A DNA stretch of 64,000 bases from an uncultured Synechococcaceae cyanobacterium (lineage in GTDB: Bacteria > Cyanobacteriota > Cyanobacteriia > PCC-6307 > Cyanobiaceae), in contig CACAVZ010000004.1 in assembly GCA_902536065.1 (NCBI GenBank), positions 62,001 to 126,000 of the forward strand. Direction: 5' to 3'. A program made the position numbers and the translations under genes. How positions within the stretch are numbered: the first letter of the stretch is position 1; every line of letters begins with the position of its first letter. The notes below the pieces were generated by a model. That model made no database searches, was not told where the DNA came from, and was given only the letters and a program-made list of their open reading frames with translations. Positions 61,807 through 64,000 of the stretch are shown here, piece after piece.

Positions 61807-62688
61807 GTGTCATTAATCGACTGGTTTGCCGCAAGGCGTAAAGATCAATTTGTTGGGAAAGTTTCCCAAGATACTGACGAAGGAGATGGTTTGTGGGTTA
61901 AATGTTCAGAGTGTTCGCAAGTAGCCTATAGAAAAGACCTAATTTCAAATTTCAATGTTTGTAGTAATTGTGGTCACCATAATAGAATTAATAGTGATGA
62001 AAGGATAAATATAATTGCTGATAAAAATTCATTCAAAGAATTTGATAGTTCACTAAGTCCTACAGATCCTTTAGGTTTTAAAGATAGAAGGTCTTATGCT
62101 GATCGAATTAAAGAAAGTCAAGCAGGAACAGGTTTAAGAGATGGTGTCATAACAGGTTTTTGTTCTGTAAATTCAATGCCTTTAGCATTAGCTGTTATGG
62201 ATTTTAGATTTATGGGAGGATCAATGGGTTCAGTAGTTGGTGAAAAAATTACAAGGATAATTGAGAGAGCAACTTTAGAAAATTACCCAATTCTTATTGT
62301 TTGTGCATCAGGTGGGGCAAGAATGCAAGAAGGTATGTTAAGTCTCATGCAAATGGCAAAAATTTCTGGAGCACTAAAAAAGCACAAAGAGAAAAATCTC
62401 CTATATATGCCATTATTAACTCATCCAACCACTGGAGGGGTAACAGCCAGCTTTGCGATGCTAGGTGATTTAATTTTGGCGGAACCTAAAGCACTTATTG
62501 GATTTGCGGGAAGAAGAGTTATTGAACAAACATTAAGAGAAAAATTACCCGATAATTTTCAAACAGCTGAATATCTTCTTGAGCATGGTTTTGTTGATGT
62601 AATAGTGAAAAGGAAAGATCTCAAGACTACTTTGACTAAAATTTTAAAAATCCATGGAGTAAAAGAACTTGCAGAAGCAAATATATAA
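61807..62688 (+). CDS. accD: Acetyl-CoA carboxylase carboxyltransferase beta subunit
   Basis: First committed step of fatty-acid synthesis. The N-terminal zinc ribbon has Cys-x2-Cys pairs ([10 protein letters not shown] and [10 protein letters not shown]). The carboxyltransferase domain carries [54 protein letters not shown] and [13 protein letters not shown]. 293 aa. The start is GTG at 61807, preceded by AAGGAAACG. Confidence 0.95.
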   Translation: MSLIDWFAARRKDQFVGKVSQDTDEGDGLWVKCSECSQVAYRKDLISNFNVCSNCGHHNRINSDERINIIADKNSFKEFDSSLSPTDPLGFKDRRSYADRIKESQAGTGLRDGVITGFCSVNSMPLALAVMDFRFMGGSMGSVVGEKITRIIERATLENYPILIVCASGGARMQEGMLSLMQMAKISGALKKHKEKNLLYMPLLTHPTTGGVTASFAMLGDLILAEPKALIGFAGRRVIEQTLREKLPDNFQTAEYLLEHGFVDVIVKRKDLKTTLTKILKIHGVKELAEANI

Positions 62689-62689
62689 A

Positions 62690-63082
62690 ATGAGAATAAT
62701 TTCTAATTTATTTTATTTTTCTTTAAGCCTTTTACTTTTTATTTTAAACCTTGCCTCCTTTTCATATGCGTTAGGAAATGTTGATTGGGTTCTCCTTAAA
62801 GAGAATGATGATGGGAAGGAATGGCTTGATAAAGGGAGTATTAAGTCGCTCCCAAACGGTGAAATAAGTGTATTAACAAAGTTCTTTAAGAATCCAACTA
62901 AATCTGATGATGATGGAGAGTTATCACTTTATGTAATGAGAATTAACTGCAATGAAAAAAAGTTCAAAGATACATCAATAAATGGAATTCCTCAATTTAA
63001 TTCAAAATGGCAAACTTCTAATAGTGATGAACTTATAGATGTTGTTATTGAAAATAGCTGTTCAGAGTTTATTGATGGATAA
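62690..63082 (+). CDS. Exported small protein of unknown function
   Basis: The ATG at 62690 follows accD by 1 base and begins a signal peptide (MRIISNLFYFSLSLLLFILN, cleavage likely near FSYA). The mature part contains VDWVLLKENDDGKEWLDKGSIKSL, two Cys, and the block KWQTSNSDELIDVVIENSC. 130 aa. Such secreted proteins with a surface-adhesin-like beta fold are common in cyanobacteria. No specific family recognised. The stop is 2 bases before the next gene. Confidence 0.72.
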   Translation: MRIISNLFYFSLSLLLFILNLASFSYALGNVDWVLLKENDDGKEWLDKGSIKSLPNGEISVLTKFFKNPTKSDDDGELSLYVMRINCNEKKFKDTSINGIPQFNSKWQTSNSDELIDVVIENSCSEFIDG

Positions 63083-63084
63083 GA

Positions 63085-64000
63085 ATGAATACTAAAAATA
63101 AAAAATTAAAAATAGCAATCGCTGGACTAGGGTTTGGGAAAAAAGTTCATTTAGAGGCATTAAAGCAGTCTGACTACTTAACTCCTGTAGCTATTTATCA
63201 TTATGACAAAAAGCAAAAATCGATATTAGAAAAAGAAACGGGCTTAGATTTTTTTCATAATTGGGAAGACTTAGTTAAATCTCCAAAAATTGATGGAATT
63301 ATTATTGCCACCCCTCCTGAATCAAGATTTAAGTTAGCAAAACAAGCTCTTGAGAATAATAAAAATTTGCTCCTAGAAAAACCCGTTTCAATATCCTCCT
63401 CAGAAATTGAAGAGCTTCAGAGAATATCTTTGATTAATAATTTAAGCGTATGTGTTGATTTTGAATATAGAGCAGTACCTCTTTTCCTTCAGGCAAAAAA
63501 ACTTATTGATGAAAATATCTTAGGAGATGTATATTTAGTCAAATTAGATTGGTTAATGGGCAGTAGATCCGATCCCAAAAGATCCTGGAATTGGTATTCA
63601 TTGGAAGAAAAAGGTGGAGGAGTTGTTGGCGCCTTAGGTACTCATGCATTCGATATGTTGAATTGGTTTTTTGGAGAAGCAATAAACGTGACTGGCAAGT
63701 TAGCAACATCAATAAAAAAAAGACCTTTACCTAATTCATCTGATTTAAATGATGTTACGAGTGAAGATGTATGTTTAGCTAATATAGAAATTTTAAACTA
63801 CAGCTCGAATCTTATTCCATGCCAGGTATCTTTATCATCGATTTCTAAAAACGGTAGAGGATTTAGTCTAGAAATATATGGAAGCGAAGGTTCACTTATT
63901 CTTAAAAGCGAAAACCAAAAAGATTATGTACATGGTTTTAATTTGAAATATTCAAACAACGAAAATAAAATACAAAATCTAACTGCAGATTCAAGATTTA
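63085..64000 (+). CDS. Gfo/Idh/MocA-family oxidoreductase (partial)
   Basis: The N-terminal Rossmann motif IAIAGLGFGKKVHLEAL, the strand DGIIIATPPESR, and the EKPVS motif (LLEKPVSISSSE) are diagnostic of the Gfo/Idh/MocA family. The C-terminal beta domain (GGGVVGALGTHAFDMLNWFFGEA, GRGFSLEIYGSEGSL) is present but cut by the window edge; about 305 codons are seen. The His in THAFD is the usual catalytic-site residue. ATG start at 63085, 2 bases after the preceding gene. Substrate, probably a sugar, unknown. Confidence 0.9.
   Translation, partial: MNTKNKKLKIAIAGLGFGKKVHLEALKQSDYLTPVAIYHYDKKQKSILEKETGLDFFHNWEDLVKSPKIDGIIIATPPESRFKLAKQALENNKNLLLEKPVSISSSEIEELQRISLINNLSVCVDFEYRAVPLFLQAKKLIDENILGDVYLVKLDWLMGSRSDPKRSWNWYSLEEKGGGVVGALGTHAFDMLNWFFGEAINVTGKLATSIKKRPLPNSSDLNDVTSEDVCLANIEILNYSSNLIPCQVSLSSISKNGRGFSLEIYGSEGSLILKSENQKDYVHGFNLKYSNNENKIQNLTADSRF

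Overview
The window is strongly AT-rich cyanobacterial DNA. It fits Prochlorococcus, most likely a high-light-adapted lineage. Three things point there: short intergenic gaps; cyanobacterial or plastid family proteins (PAM68-like, DUF3685/Ycf55-like, DUF1816, DUF1830, DUF3288, DUF3727); and marine picocyanobacterial modules for urea use, glucosylglycerate metabolism and Fur-linked iron genes. The assignment rests on reading protein sequences by eye, not on a database search. I saw no insertion sequence, prophage, integrase, CRISPR array or rRNA. There is one tRNA, tRNA-Pro(GGG).

Layout. 1-2.8 kb: rlmH, then a LexA-box-driven umuD-umuC operon ending in a small HExxH putative metalloprotease. 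2.8-12.9 kb: housekeeping genes (dnaG, an EamA transporter, ruvA, rpsO, a PAM68-like gene, dnaE, gatA). 13-17.4 kb: minus-strand run trpD-carA, then STAS protein-mrnC-rlmB. 17.5-22.1 kb: an ABC exporter, msrA, tRNA-Pro, uppP and several very small membrane proteins. 22.2-27 kb: a glucosylglycerate module in which gpgS diverges from a phosphatase, a GH13 phosphorylase and a glycerate-3-kinase-like gene. Together they could make and recycle this compatible solute. 27-37.3 kb: a complete urease (ureDABC and ureEFG, divergent) followed by the urea ABC transporter urtABCDE. An NtcA-like box precedes urtA and a strong hairpin sits between urtA and urtB.

37.3-43.9 kb is the accessory-looking stretch. 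It is gene-poor and very AT-rich, with many short ORFs, a ribbon-helix-helix-like protein flanked by shared sequence motifs, and an operon joining a Rieske oxygenase, a 33-residue membrane peptide and an orphan ABC ATPase. 43.9-46.7 kb is iron-related: a short Cys-rich Crp-family regulator with two Fur-like boxes, a ferritin, a ferric-iron-type ABC ATPase, and a previously easy-to-miss 40-residue Cys-rich ORF just downstream of a third Fur-like box.

46.8-64 kb is core again: nth, an NAD(P)-binding protein, a PPC-glutaredoxin fusion, pgsA, an epimerase-like protein and hisA. A long plus-strand series follows (DUF3685, thioredoxin-fold protein, CofE-like, GNAT-like, ruvX, DUF3727, YqeG-type HAD, proB, lpxD, leuB), then class I phosphoribulokinase, accD and a truncated Gfo/Idh/MocA oxidoreductase at the right edge.
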